29,583 nucleotides of DNA from Chara braunii. Its lineage: Eukaryota; Streptophyta; Charophyceae; Charales; Characeae. The DNA lies in the NCBI GenBank assembly GCA_003427395.1, contig BFEA01000660.1, forward strand, positions 272,784 to 302,366. The letters run 5' to 3'. The notes under the pieces are model-generated. The model was not told the origin of the DNA. It did not search any database and was given only the letters and a program-made list of their open reading frames with translations. This document shows, piece after piece, positions 9,613-19,872 of the stretch; positions within the stretch are counted from its first letter, which is position 1; every line of letters starts with the position of its first letter. Position numbers and translations under genes: made by a program.

Positions 9613-10430
9613 TAAGAAGGGTTTCTAGCCCTCCCACCTTGTGCATCCCTGTTCTCCTTCCTGTATCCCACTTTAGCCCAGTTGCTACACATGATCCAGA
9701 ACAGTCCCATCATGTTGCTAGGTGTTTTGTACTTGGCTATCTGCCTGATCCTTTCCAATACTAATGAAGTCCATGATAACCTGGGTTGTGAGATTAGCTT
9801 GACCACCCATTTTGTTTGCAAGGCCTTCAACTGTAGACTTGGGTCTAGGATGCCTAGGCCCCCTTGACCCTTGGTTCTGGNTACCGTTTTCCATGCCACC
9901 TTGGTTATGAAATGTTNCGTGTTTTGCTTCNCTGTCCACAAAAAGGCTGCTGCCTTTCTCCTAAGTTGGGTCGACGTGGCCTTGGGGGGAGACCANATTG
10001 ACCCCGCGTACCACATCATGGAAAGGATTGANGCGTTCAAGATTAGTGCTCTTCCGTATATTGAGGTGTACACTGTCGACCAAGCCCCGAACTTTGCTAA
10101 CATCTTGGCCATTATGTCTGCCGCCATAGACTGGTGAGTACCCTCTTCTGTTATTTTGATCCCAAGGTATCGGAGTGGTTGTTGTGGTGACATCCATTGA
10201 AGCCCCTCCGGGCTAGTGACCGGTATCTGGTTCTCTTGGTCTACCTCTGCCATCCACCAGCCCACTGTTTTGAGCCAATTGATTTTCATTTCTGACGCCA
10301 GCTGGAAGGCTTCCATAGCTCTTGTTAGCTCTTGGAAGGAGGAGTCTGTTGCCCTGATTAAGACTGTCAAATCATCCGCGAACAATATCGTCGTGGGGAT
10401 TGCCACCTTGTGTCCTTGTTGGGTGCTGTT
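9531..10430 (-). pseudogene. LINE ORF2, RT motif C and thumb region
   Basis: This segment begins in the correct frame shortly after the RT palm. FADD (residues 9-12 of the segment, codons at about 10382-10371) is the catalytic motif C; KINWLKT is motif D. The region downstream is RT thumb and linker, and matches the second LINE over PSNMMGLFWIM. Five isolated ambiguous bases lie at 9881, 9917, 9931, 9996 and 10032, giving unreadable codons. It is separated from motifs A and B by a frameshift near 10425-10445. Confidence 0.9.
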
Positions 10431-11026
10431 AGTCTTTCTATTGACAGGTCCTTTCTCAGGAAGGAGGCTATTGCCTCCATTATGAAGAGAAAGATAGGAG
10501 CAGCTAAGGGGTCCCCTTGCCTAACCGACCTTGACATCGGGTAGGTCGAGGATAAGTGACCATTTATCTGTACTTGTCCTTGTGCATTGTTGTATAAGAC
10601 CCTGATCCACTTCCTAAAGTTCGGCCCTACCCCCATCTTTTCCATGCACAACTGCAGGAAAGGCCAACTGACCTGATCGTAAGCCTTTTCAAAGTCGAAG
10701 AAAAGAATGGCGGCATTGATTCTCTTGTCCCTTATGTACCGGACCGATTCTGGTAGGCACATGACATTGTCCAATATAAACCTACCCGGTATGAATCCTG
10801 TTTGATCCAGATCGAAGCAACCCGCCGTGATTTTGGATAAGCGATTAGCTAGCGCCTTGGCTACTATTTTGTGAGTGAGAGTCAACAAAGTTATTGGTCT
10901 ATAATTTCGTATGTCCGTTGGACTCCCTTTCTTGTAAAGCAGTGTGACTATCCCTGTTGCGGGCTCGCTTCCTATACCCTCTTCCTGCCATACTTGTTCG
11001 AGAAAGGACACGTATTCCTCGCCCAA
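10367..11026 (-). pseudogene. LINE ORF2, reverse transcriptase fingers and palm (motifs 1-B)
   Basis: RT blocks in order: LLYKKGS and NYRPITLL (motifs 1-2), QTGFIPGRFILDN (2a), FDFEKAYDQVSW (motif A, catalytic Asp 111), VRQGDPLAAPIF (motif B). All invariant residues I can check are present. The true upstream continuation is in the same frame as the segment ending at 11045 but is interrupted by a stop. The last 20 residues or so are out of frame: the real continuation shifts frame near 10425-10445 into the segment carrying FADD. Confidence 0.92.
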
Positions 11027-11036
11027 GATTGGCCAA

Positions 11037-11052
11037 AATTCTAGCTAGAATT
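11037..11052. repeat. 16-bp perfect palindrome creating a stop in ORF2
   Basis: AATTCTAGCTAGAATT is fully self-complementary. On the LINE sense strand it brings TAG (codon at 11047-11045) between DDLTREF and EFWPIL. The repeated GAATT on both sides suggests a small insertion-duplication of about 12 bp in the ORF. Confidence 0.85.
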
Positions 11053-12394
11053 CTCTAGTCAGGTCGTCTTTCCCCGGGGTTTTATTCGGGGTCATCGTTT
11101 TTAGTGCCTCCCATAACTCTTCCTGTGTTAAGGGTACGTCCAGCATGGCTGCGTGCTTTCGTGAAATTGTGTTCTGAAGATAATTCAGAAACTTTGATCT
11201 CGCCTCCTCCACTCTGGGCTTAGAGAACTGGTATTCCACTGATGTATATAATTTACTATAGAAGTCGAAAGCCACCCTTAACAACCCTTCCTTGTCGGAA
11301 GTAGGCCCTCTTTCCCCTTCTAAGCTCTCTATGAGATTGTTCCTGCCCCTAGTCTTGACTTTTTGGAAGAAAAATTTGGTCATTCTCTCCCCTTCCTCCC
11401 ATTCTTTGATTCTAGCTCTCATTCTTAAGCCTTTCATTTTCCAGCGTTGCCATTCCACCATCTCACCTCTTGTCGTCTCTAATACCCTTTCATATATTTC
11501 ATCCCCTGGCCGAAAAATAGTATTGCGCTCTGCTATCTCTATTGCTCGCGCCAGTTCTTTCTCTCTTTCCTTCCTCTTTGTCGTGAGCCTCCTAGCCACT
11601 ATAGCAGAAGCCTTAGACAGTGATGTTAGCAGTTCTGGGAAAGCGTGTGTGTCAGGGTTGTGTTCTTGACACACTTGTAAGACCGCCTGTCTCATTTCCT
11701 TAGTTTTTAGGAGGGAGTTATTGATTTTGTAAAACCCCTTACCCCTGTTGATTTGTTTGTCTGAAGTCAAGCTCAAAAGGATAGGTTTGTGGTCCAAACC
11801 CACGTCGTACGGTAGGCTACCTATGATTACTGAACGCAACATGCCCGTTATGCCTGGTGATGTTAAGAAATAGTCCAAACCCACGTCGTACGGTAGGCTA
11901 CCTATGATTACTGAATGCAACATGCCCGTTATGCCTGGTGATGTTAAGAAATAGTCTATCCTAGAAGCCGACACGTATTGGCTACGGTTTCTCTTACGGT
12001 AGGTGAATCGTCTTTCATCCAGGAAGAGTAACCTATAAGGGTCTAACAGTTCTAAATTCTTCATTAGCCCATGAATCGGTAGCGACTTTTCTGTCCAGCC
12101 CTCTTCCTCTGATCTAAAGCCCCCTGAAATTCTGTCAGGGCTAGGATCTAAGGTGGCATTCCATTATCCTGCTAAGATCAGGTGCCTATTCCCATCCAGA
12201 AGTTCCTTAAGCCTTTCGATCATATCTAATCTTTGTTGATAACCGTTAGGACAGTAAACCGACAGTAGCGTGTAGGGTTCCTCATGCAGCTCGAAGTCAA
12301 TCTTGACCCATCTTCCCTCCTCCTCATCCACCCTTGTTTCTGAGATGATAATCTTGTCTGTCGCTTTCGCCCTTTTGTTCTGTAGTATGACCAC
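11045..12394 (-). pseudogene. LINE ORF2, endonuclease C-terminal half and linker to RT
   Basis: This is a single reading frame broken by one TAA at 12166-12164. Before the stop it reads LLSVYCPNGY and HLILAG. After it, WNATLDPSPDR. In L1-type AP endonucleases the residue after LxxxG is the catalytic Asp of the GDxN/GDWN motif, so the stop replaces it. Further on are SRIDYFL and DHKPILL (the S-R-x-D and -DH- motifs). Between these two lies an in-frame 81-bp duplication (11793-11873 and 11874-11954). The segment ends with PLTQEELWEALKTM and NKTPGKDDL, the RT motif 0 region. The function would be nicking the target DNA to prime reverse transcription; this copy cannot do it. Confidence 0.88.
11793..11954. 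repeat. 81-bp in-frame tandem duplication within the endonuclease
   Basis: The 27-codon unit (DYFLTSPGITGML through YDVGL) appears twice with period 81 bp. One substitution (gaacgc versus gaatgc) and its His/Arg consequence distinguish the units. Because it lies between two active-site motifs it should disrupt the fold. Confidence 0.93.
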
Positions 12395-12429
12395 TCCCGC
12401 GGAATGGTTGTTTGCTGTTGGGGCCCACC

Positions 12430-12664
12430 ATGCTGCTTTAACTCTTTACAGTTTCTTCTCTATCTAGTACTTTGTTTTCTGGTGTCCTACAGATTCGTGT
12501 AGGTGTGTTTCCTGCAAACACAAGAAATCCGGTGGAGACAAAGAGAACCACTCTGAGTAATTTACTACATTTTGCCACTTGTCTCCATTTTTTAAAATCC
12601 CGACTAGGCCATTCACATTCCATGACGCTATTTTGAGTTCCGGTAGACTCGTGCCCCCCTCCAT
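12430..12664 (-). pseudogene. LINE ORF2, start and endonuclease N-terminus
   Basis: The ATG at 12664 begins ORF2 after about 100 bp of spacer from the ORF1 stop. KIASWNVNGL (Asn 16 or 18 region) and LCLQETHL (catalytic Glu 52) are the first two AP-endonuclease motifs. The frame is lost around 12464-12500 and again near 12430-12440, since AAWWAPTANNHSAG continues in the frame of the 12394 segment. Two small indels are therefore needed to explain the region. Confidence 0.87.
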
Positions 12665-12764
12665 CCTTCTTCTCTACTTTCTTGGTCTTTATAACTCTCC
12701 TCTCTCCATTGGGTTTCCTCGTTAGAATGTGGACTTCTCATCTATCTTTCCATTTTCAAGTATC

Positions 12765-14577
12765 TTATGCGGTGAGCTCAAAGACTGTTGCTACCTCACT
12801 TACCCTCTTCTCGAAGAATTCTGGCTTCCAAGCGAAAGCCTCCGTCTTCACAGCGACCGCTGTGCACCTCGCCACCCATTCCGCGCCTAGTTGTCCCCCC
12901 AGCAACCCATAGGGGATGGTCTCCACCACCTGCCATGGCATCCAAATCAAACTCTCCCTGAGTACGGAATCAGCCCCCATTTGAAGTAGCAGCGGTCCAA
13001 AATCGGTTGTTGTCTCTTCCTCACTTTCCTCCCTCATCGCCATCGGCTCCTCTTCTCCACCTCTCCCCCTATTAATCTCTGAAGGTCCGGGCCTAAGCAT
13101 TGTTCGATCGGGGCCGTTAACAGCTGTAAGGATTGGTTGATTGCCACCTCCCAGTCCGAGTGTCTTGCATTCCATCTGCAGGGTAAGACCACTCTCCTCC
13201 TTGTCCCATTCTTGATTTCCAGACGGGCCGCAACTTCTATCTCCTTCCACTGACCCTTTGCTATTTTTTGTACGCTCACTGTGCTGTCCTCCAACTCTCT
13301 GTTCTCATCCTTGAGTAGGTTTACCTGCACCTACAAAAACGCAGTTTGCCTTCTCAAGTCCTGCACCTCCTCCTCTTCTCTCTCTCTCTCTTCCCCTGAT
13401 CCTCCTCCATTGCTGCACTATCCATTGAATCATTCCCACCACTGGCTGTACTGCCTTGCTCTTCTGCCATTTGTGCTTTTCGTTTCTTACTGTCCCTCTT
13501 CCTTTCCTTGTTGTGGTAGGTCTTTGGCCATTGAAATAACCTCCCATACTCCTCCTGCTGTATGTGGATCTCGTTCCTTACTGTACAACTCTTTCTTGCG
13601 TATTGGGATNCNTAGAACTCATTGATTTCTCCTTCNCTCCTTAGCAGTTCAAACCTGTTTTCTGATGTNATNTCNTCCCCTGCTTGTGTGGCTTGNTGGA
13701 GGTTCCTCAAGTGCTTGTGGTGGGCCAGTCTNATTTCACACTCGATCGTCCTGCCCCATTCCAGCTGCTCTACCTCTTTTANCCACCNGTCCNTTGTCCA
13801 ATCTTCCACATCTGAGTCTTCCTGATCTTCCTCCTCCTCTTCTTCTTCTTCCCCCAATGAGGCTTCGCTTTCTTCGTCTGCTGAACTCTCCCTCTGGTCC
13901 TCTTCTGCCTACAAAATCTGTTGCACTGTCATGTTTTCGACATTTTGCATGCCCCTCTTTCTCGCCCTCTCTCTTACCCTTTCTTCGTCCTCCAATGTTT
14001 CATGATCCTGGGCCCCCTGGGATCCGCTTTTGTCTTCCTCATACTGTGAGGATCCTTCTGGGTGGTCATTGTCTGTCAAGTCCTCCTTTCTGTCTCCTGC
14101 TATGCCTGCCCCTTCTTCACGTGCCCTGCTTCCCTTTGAGGTCGCATCCCGTGAGCTTGAGTCAGGTTCACTCTCCTTCTCCGAGCTCCCTGTTGATTCC
14201 CCCTCTTCCTTCTCTGTAGTGTCCCCCCCTCCGGATTGGGTCTTTTGTCTCCTTTTTCCCTGCTGTGAATCTCCTTCTTGAGTGTTAGACCCAATCTCTC
14301 ATCTTGCCTCTCCCTTCCTTTTTGTGGAAGTACTTCCTCTCTCAGCCCCTGCCTTCCCTCCTTGCTCGCAGTCCATATTGTCTCCCTCACCCTCCTCCAT
14401 TTCTCCCGACCTCTCCTCCTTGCCTCTTATCTGGCCCTGCTGCTGTGCTCTGGCTTCTGCATTCTCCAAGAATGCCAATTCTGCATTCTTCCCGACCTCG
14501 TGCAGTTCCCTCATGAGCTTCAATCTCTGCTCCACATCTTGCATTACTTCTTCCTCCAACATGGGTCTGATAAGGAA
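12765..14577 (-). pseudogene. LINE ORF1, C-terminal low-complexity part (broken)
   Basis: This is the continuation of ORF1 after an in-frame TGA at 14580-14578. Pieces in different frames cover it: 14562-14299 (Glu/Gln-rich, coiled-coil-like, beginning MLEEEVMQDVEQRLKLM), 14390-14100 (Arg/Lys-rich), 13857-13354 (starts with a Glu run and an acidic stretch), 13330-13034 and 13250-12765. Eleven isolated Ns lie at 13610-13793. The last piece ends with EKRVSEVATVFELTA and stops at 12767-12765, just before ORF2. Charged, low-complexity C-termini occur in LINE ORF1 proteins, but I recognise no further domain, and exact joins cannot be set. Confidence 0.65.
13377..13391. repeat. Short CT microsatellite in ORF1
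   Basis: A run of CT dinucleotides falls in the purine-rich coding strand of ORF1. It is one likely site of the frame losses here. Confidence 0.7.
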
Positions 14578-15764
14578 TCAAGTTTCCTTGTCCTCCATGC
14601 GTTTGGCTCCTGTGTGCCTCCACCTGCTGTCATAAGGAGGATAGATGTCTGGCTTAACTGTCGGCTTCCCTTTCATCACCCACACCCACTTTGGGTTTTC
14701 CAGATTGTCATCAAAGATCCAACCCCTGTACTGTGCTGCATTTATGTACCATACTCGCGGTTTACTCTCACACTCCTGCATCATCGATTGCTTCAATGCC
14801 ATCCTTTTTCCCCCTGTTTCTCCTAAGCTCCCATGTGGGCATGAAGTACCCAGGTGGCCTCTGCCTCTACATTTGAAGCAGAAAGGATTGGTCTTGGATG
14901 AGATGAACACTGTGACTCTCTGCCCACTTTTCTTGAAAATCCACTGATCCGGGAATTTTGGCGGTGCCCCTGACATTACTTCCAAGCATGCCACTCTTGC
15001 GTCGTGATTGGGTGCCAGGAAGTCCGGGTTGGCCGGGAGCCATTCGATGATTGGGTTGTTAAGATACTCTGCTTTCAGCCTGCATTGAATGAAACTGTGC
15101 ATCCCCTTCGACAGATTATCGAACTGAACCAGAAGTGGTTTCTCAGCATGGATTGTCTCTGTCTTGAAGCCTCCGCCTATGGTGGCCTTGGCGGTTTCCA
15201 GGGTTGAATTGTAACCACCAACCCCTCGCATTTCAGCGATCCGATCGATATCAGGTAATGTGTGTAAGTTGGATCGACGCAGACGATCATGACTGCGAAC
15301 CTTCCCCTCCTGTGGTATGATACCTCTGGTTCCTTCCCTCGGACGTCTTCCATGGTTGTTAGCCTATCCATCACCCATCTTCTCTTTTCGTTCAGAGATA
15401 GCTCCCTGCTTCGTCCTGAAAAGTTGAACAGCACCGCATGCTTCTCGTACAGATCATTCAAGGACTGGATGTCCTCCTCTGGGTATTCCCAAACATCCAC
15501 TTCCTCGTCCTTTCCTCCCTCCCCCTTGATTACTTCCTTTGTCACTTTGATCTCCGCCTTGATCTGAGATTTCTCCAGCAGGAATTCCATTGCCTTTTGC
15601 CCCAAGGTTCGTGACTTTGCAGATTCCGTCATTGAGTTCGTACCTGACTGCGATGGCATCTGCCCTGAATGGCTCATTGACGCCCCCCCTCGTCCTTTCT
15701 CAAAATCCCGTTTCTCCTTCTCACTCATTGCCCTTTGAGCTGCCTGGGAATACGAGATCGCCAT
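14578..15764 (-). pseudogene. LINE ORF1, N-terminal half with CCHC zinc knuckle
   Basis: Two overlapping frames (15764-15177 and 15231-14578) join by a frameshift near 15200. The first, from the ATG at 15764, has a Ser/Lys/Glu-rich N-terminus and then RRGRFAVMIVCVD and GLVVTIQPWK, resembling the DUF4283-type RNA-binding region of plant L1 ORF1. The second ends with C-x2-C-x4-H-x4-C (Cys 118, 121, His 126, Cys 131; codons 14880-14839), a retroviral-type zinc knuckle. The expected role is RNA binding and chaperoning in the LINE ribonucleoprotein. The DUF4283 assignment is by overall look, not by alignment. Confidence 0.8.
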
Positions 15765-15949
15765 TTCTAGAAATGACTTCCTGGGACAAGGATAATACAG
15801 ATTAACGAACTTATGTCTTCACGTTTGGAATGTGATGGAAGATCTAGGCGGTGGATAGATCGGTGTGGAGAGCGGTGGGGTCAAGGTAGGGAACTGTGCT
15901 GGAATCGTGCGAAGCTAAAGTCCAAAAGGAATGGGTCTTCGTACGAAGT

Positions 15950-16355
15950 TGCCGTTTGGGGTTAAAGGCACTTAGCTTCATGCAAAATTTGGCAGCATTT
16001 TGCCTCCCCACTTGGGGATCAGCTTTTGGTCAAATCAATTGGCCAGGCAGTGGAGTAAGGTAAAGTTCAGATTTCGGTGAAAGGAGACTAATTACCGGGC
16101 CAGACAGAGCGCCTTGTGGTTCAGACTAGATGGGCGACAGTCAAATGGAATTGTCGTTTGAGATTAAAAGATCATAGTTTTCTGCGAAAATTTGACAGCT
16201 TTTGCCTCCCCACTTGGGGATCGACTTTTAGACAAAACGATTGGCCAGGCACAAGGTTGAGGTAAAGAACAAATTTCGCTGAAAGGAGAAAGTTACCGAG
16301 GCAGACAAAGCGCATTGCCTTCCCGACGAAACGGGGGAGAGTCCAGTGGAGTTGG
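15950..16355. repeat. Two 202-bp direct repeats upstream of the LINE ORF1
   Basis: Landmarks gcctccccacttggggatc (16002 and 16204), ttggccaggca, aaatttcg(c/g)tgaaaggag and ccaggcagac-like segments recur in the same order at a spacing of 202 bp. The two units are diverged. The core CCCCA-CT-TGGGG is a short inverted repeat. In LINE orientation these lie upstream of ORF1, where some LINEs carry tandem promoter monomers. Whether they belong to the element is not established. Confidence 0.75.
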
Positions 16356-16369
16356 AATTGGGTTAGAAT

Positions 16370-17640
16370 CAAAGTGGGATAGAAATTTGGATCAGTAGAT
16401 GGGGTCGATGTGGGATCGAAACAGTGTAGGGCGGAAAAGGGTTGTTGATGTGGAGGAATCGGAGTGGATAAAGACCCGCTGTGAGATGGGATCGGAACAA
16501 GGGTACAGTTGGGTTAGAAGTTGTATCGCGCTCGTGAGGTATTGGGGACTCAGTGAGAGAATGGAGTGGGGGCGGGGTCGTGATGGGATCGGATCAGAAA
16601 GAGCGGCGAGGGGGCGCTGGGGACGGGGTCAGGGATGATGATGGAATCGCGACGAGATCGGGCCGGAATTGGGGTAGTTAGACCAAGATCGGGGTCTCGA
16701 TTGGAGAAGGAGGGATGTAGGGATAGGGACGGGGATGGGAGGGGGGGGTAGATCGGGGACAGGTTCCGAGACAGTATATGATTGTAGCGGGATGGAAGTG
16801 GAGGCGGGAATAGATCGCGTTCGGGATGCAGCGGGTATTGGCCTGGAGTGGGGAACGGAATGGGGGCGCCGGGGGGGTGGGCGAGGAGGCTAGGTGGGTA
16901 GGGGGCGGAGAAGGAGTATGTTGGTTCGGAGGTAAGAGGAGTTCGGGATTGTCCGAAGTTGAGACTTTTGGAAAGTTGCACAAGGGGGGGAGGGGGGGGT
17001 GGGGAGAAGGGGAAGAGAGAGTGGGGTATTGGCGATCAGTTGAGGGGGGGCGGAAGTCGGACGGGTTGGATCGGGGAGACAAGGCTGGTACGTGGGAAAA
17101 GGGTGAGGGGCTTGAGAGACAAGGACGGGGATTGGGAGGGAGTCGAGATTGAGATGGGCCGGGTTGGGAAAGGGTTTGCGTTCGTGGGGGAGTGGGGACT
17201 GGGTGCGAGTAAGGAGTTGGAACTTGGTGGGATGGAATACGTGGTGGGATAGGGTCGGATTGAGGGGAGTGGGGGGAGCTGGGGACTGGGCCGGGGTAGA
17301 GAATGGGATGTGGCACTAGCCCAGGACGGGCTCGGGTTGGGCGGGATCTGAGTGGAATTGGTAACGATGATGGAGGACCAAGGCGGTGTATGGATCAGAG
17401 AGAGGAAGGATAAAGTTAGGTTCTGTTGGTGCAGGAGAGGGAAGAGATTCGGGAAGGGAAGTAGTCGAAGTTGGGTTTTGGAATGGAGTTGGGATAGAGA
17501 CGAGGTCAGGGATTGGGAGGGAATCGGGATTTAGATGGGCCTCGTTCGGAGAGAAGCGTGGTTGGGAGTGCGCCGGAATCGGGATGAGAGGTGGTCGAAG
17601 TTGGGGTGGGGGGGAAGTCGAGTAGTCGAAGAGTTAGCTT
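16370..17640. repeat. G-rich, strand-asymmetric degenerate repeat region
   Basis: The + strand is rich in ggga, gatcggg and ggagg words for about 1.3 kb. One longer word, attgggaggga(g/a)tcg followed by agatgggcc, recurs at 17131 and 17512 (spacing 381). G-runs at about 16984-17012 fit a G-quadruplex pattern. The Pro/Ser-rich - strand frames (for example 17316-16678) are compositional and lack any domain. Confidence 0.65.
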
Positions 17641-18020
17641 GTAGACGGAGGTGCGAAAAGAATCGAAGAAAGGAAGGGGTTAATGGCTCTCACACTTTCG
17701 ACACTTTGTCTTCGAAAAAATGCTCAGACTTAGCGATTTCGGGGGTTGTCCGGATTGATCATAGTCCGGATTGATCATAGTCTTCTCAGGCAATGGCGAG
17801 TCCAGCGCCCTTGAAACCGATTGCGCAGGTGCTTGGAGATGGTCGTGATCTTACACCTTCTCTCAACAGATGGCAGGGGCGCGCGCCTTAACCTTCAGCT
17901 TTGGCGTACCCGGGTTTCAGATAGCGTAGTTTCCCGCGCACGGGATCTGGAAATTCCCCGTGATCTGGAATAGAGAATTATGGCGTGGAAAAAAGGCGCT
18001 CTCCTTTGAGATAAACGCAT
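17641..18020. other. Unrecognised DNA with a 16-bp direct repeat
   Basis: The unit tccggattgatcatag occurs twice in tandem at 17749-17764 and 17765-17780. No gene is visible. Confidence 0.5.
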
Positions 18021-18200
18021 GCCCGAGGGGCGCGCTCGCGATGACGGGCGAGATCGGACTATGGCGAAGAGGCGATCGCTGTGCGGCATTCACCGTAAGG
18101 TTAAGCGCGCGCCCGAGGCACGCGCTCGCGATGTCTGGCGAAATCGGGCTATGGCGAACTAGCATGCGCTGTGCGTTACCCGAGCGGCGCGAGCGCGAGT
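18021..18200. repeat. 90-bp tandem repeat x2 (CpG-rich)
   Basis: gcccgagg(g/c)(g/a)cgcgctcgcgatg starts at 18021 and 18111. Each is followed by tggcga(g/a)atcgg(a/g)ctatggcgaa and by cgctgtgcg, in order. The period is 90 bp with several substitutions. Confidence 0.8.
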
Positions 18201-18247
18201 CGCATCAGTCCAGCATCAGTCCCTGCGTCCGCAACACAACAGTCGTG

Positions 18248-18400
18248 TCAATCCGGTTCTTATTTGCGCCAGTCCGGTTCCTATTCCCCCGACAAGTCAA
18301 GAAAAACCGGATTACATCATATTACCCACTCAATGCTTCCTTCCGTCTGGCCGAAGGACCCCTGGTCAGCATTGATTGCTCCTTCTAAGGAGGATTGACT
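18248..18400 (-). other. Shared 3' tail of the second LINE
   Basis: It matches the main LINE tail almost exactly over cttccttccgtctggccg and aaggacccctgg plus agcattgattgctcc (as written on +). The stem is CTCCTT/AAGGAG with a 2-nt loop at 18379-18392. Past this the tail has an extra, diverged copy of the ccggttc(t/c)tatt motif. Confidence 0.8.
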
Positions 18401-18556
18401 GTCAGCTCGCCCTGACCCTTTGTTCCTCTCAGGCTTCTATTTAGAGCCTGTCGAATGAGTACCTGTAATACGAGAACAGTGGGGGGTCCACTCTGTGTTT
18501 TGTTGCTTGTCCTTGTCCTTCCCTATGTGTTCGGTCCTCTTTTTGTTGATCCCTAT

Positions 18557-19855
18557 TCAAAACCTTTTGCCAGGTCGCCCGGCCAGTACCCTCGTGGTCT
18601 TCATGACTAAGCCTGGTGCCATTTCTTCCACCTCAGTCTGTTGTCTACTATCGTTGCCACCCTGCCCTTTAGCAGCCAGTTTCTTATGAATGTTCGTTTC
18701 TTGATCGCTTTGTCCTTCTGGTCTGTGTCTCGCAGGGTTTGTTATTCTCCGCCATCTGCTCCTGATTTCCGTCTCTGCCATGCTCAGCAGTAGTGACCAC
18801 ATTTCTTCTCTTGCCACCTCTGTTCCCTCGATTGTCTGAGTGCATCTGCGTTTCCATATCACCCACAATGCCAGCTTCCTGAGTAGGGTGAACCACGCTT
18901 CCCTGCTGCCTGTGATGTTGCTGGGGATGTTAGTTAGAAGTAGGATAGAGATAGGGGGGATGTTAGGGGGGGGCGCAGCAAACAGGATCGACCATAGCTC
19001 ACGGATCTTCTTCCATATCCAGGTTGCTTCAGGGCAGAATAGGAGGCAGTGGGGGATGTCTTCGGGTGAGTCGTTGCTGCACATTGAGCAACATGTCGAG
19101 CTATCCGGATCAGAGTGTTTCCTTCTCTCGTGTAACCATTGGTTGACTGGCAGGGCTGCATGTGCTATTAGCTATTGCATGCTTCGGATTATAATTGGTC
19201 TGATGAGGAGGTATTTGGGCCATGTGATGGTGATGGGGGTCATGGTATCTAGGTTCAGTATGGTTCTCCATTTCTCTGTCAGCCTTGGGTTCGGGTCCCT
19301 GGTTTGTAGTCCGAGGTTATACCTGAACTTTACATCGTACTCTGTTATCGTTCTCGATAACAGGTTGGTGGTCAGTAGGTGGCACCCTTTTAAGGGAGTG
19401 CGAAGGTCCTGTGCGGTGAGCCATTCTTGTCGGTCTTCGGACCACAGATGTTTGACCTTCCATACTCCTCTCTCTACCCATGACAGCCATCTGCGGTCTT
19501 TAGCCCGGAGATTCCACGGTCTTCCCTCTGTGTCTTTGATTCAGGGATTGCAGAACAGGGGTTGTCGTAGGACTTCCTCTTTGTTGCTCGGGAACCCTTT
19601 CTTGTCTGGCATCAGTCGGCGCCAGGTCTTTAGGATCGGAGACCAGTAGGGGGTGGGTGTGGGGGGGGGTTGAGTGGGAGTCTCTGGGTTTGTTTTCCTT
19701 GCTGGTCTCCCCGATTTGATTGTCCACTCCTTTGCCATGATCCAGAACAGGCCACTCATGTTTGGTGGGGTCGCTACTGGCGCCAGATTCCTTATGTTGT
19801 ATCTCGCCATCATGGTCCACGGGAGGGCTTGTTTGGTTAGGATTTGATTATCCAT
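18557..19855 (-). pseudogene. ORF2 remnant of the second LINE (zf-RVT-like end)
   Basis: The piece 19855-19541 covers the RT-distal region and includes PNMSGLFWIM and EEVLRQPLFCN. The piece 19084-18557 (175 codons) carries the zinc-binding pattern around CSNDSPEDIPHCLLFCPEA with upstream cysteines, then WVIWKRRC as in the main element. Between them, 19540-19085, the frame is lost more than once. It is decayed and has no start of its own. Confidence 0.8.
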
Positions 19856-19872
19856 TTCATTTGGAGGGCGAT

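Larger units (their letters stand above)
7189..15800 (-). mobile_element. Near full-length, inactive L1-like non-LTR retrotransposon (LINE)
   Basis: In sense orientation (right to left) the element has ORF1 from 15764, ORF2 from about 12664 to 8248, a 3' UTR of about 1 kb and a poly(A) of 25 (seen as T-run 7189-7213, with an N at 7215). There are no LTRs and no integrase or protease. The apurinic endonuclease, RT and C-terminal Cys/His domain in ORF2 place it with L1-type elements common in plants. Both ORFs carry frameshifts and stops, so this copy is dead. The 5' boundary is not defined: 202-bp repeats immediately upstream of ORF1 may belong to the 5' UTR. Target-site duplications could not be identified. 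Confidence 0.9.
18248..19872 (-). mobile_element. Second LINE, 5'-truncated and divergent
   Basis: In sense orientation it begins within the RT thumb region near 19872 (ALQMKW and PNMSGLFWIM match ALQTKW and SNMMGLFWIM of the main LINE), passes through ORF2 C-terminus to a stop at 18557, and ends in the shared 3' tail (18248-18400). No poly(A) is left. The coding part is clearly diverged from the main LINE while the tail is much closer, so the two are different subfamilies. The 5' junction at about 19872 is approximate. Confidence 0.82.

Noticed and set aside
7189-15800. An LTR retrotransposon or retrovirus-like element
   Set aside because: There are no LTRs, integrase or protease. The AP endonuclease, the RT type and the poly(A) tail define a non-LTR element.
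16550-17316. Pro/Ser-rich - strand frames
   Set aside because: They mirror the G-rich composition of the + strand, with no domain or start context.
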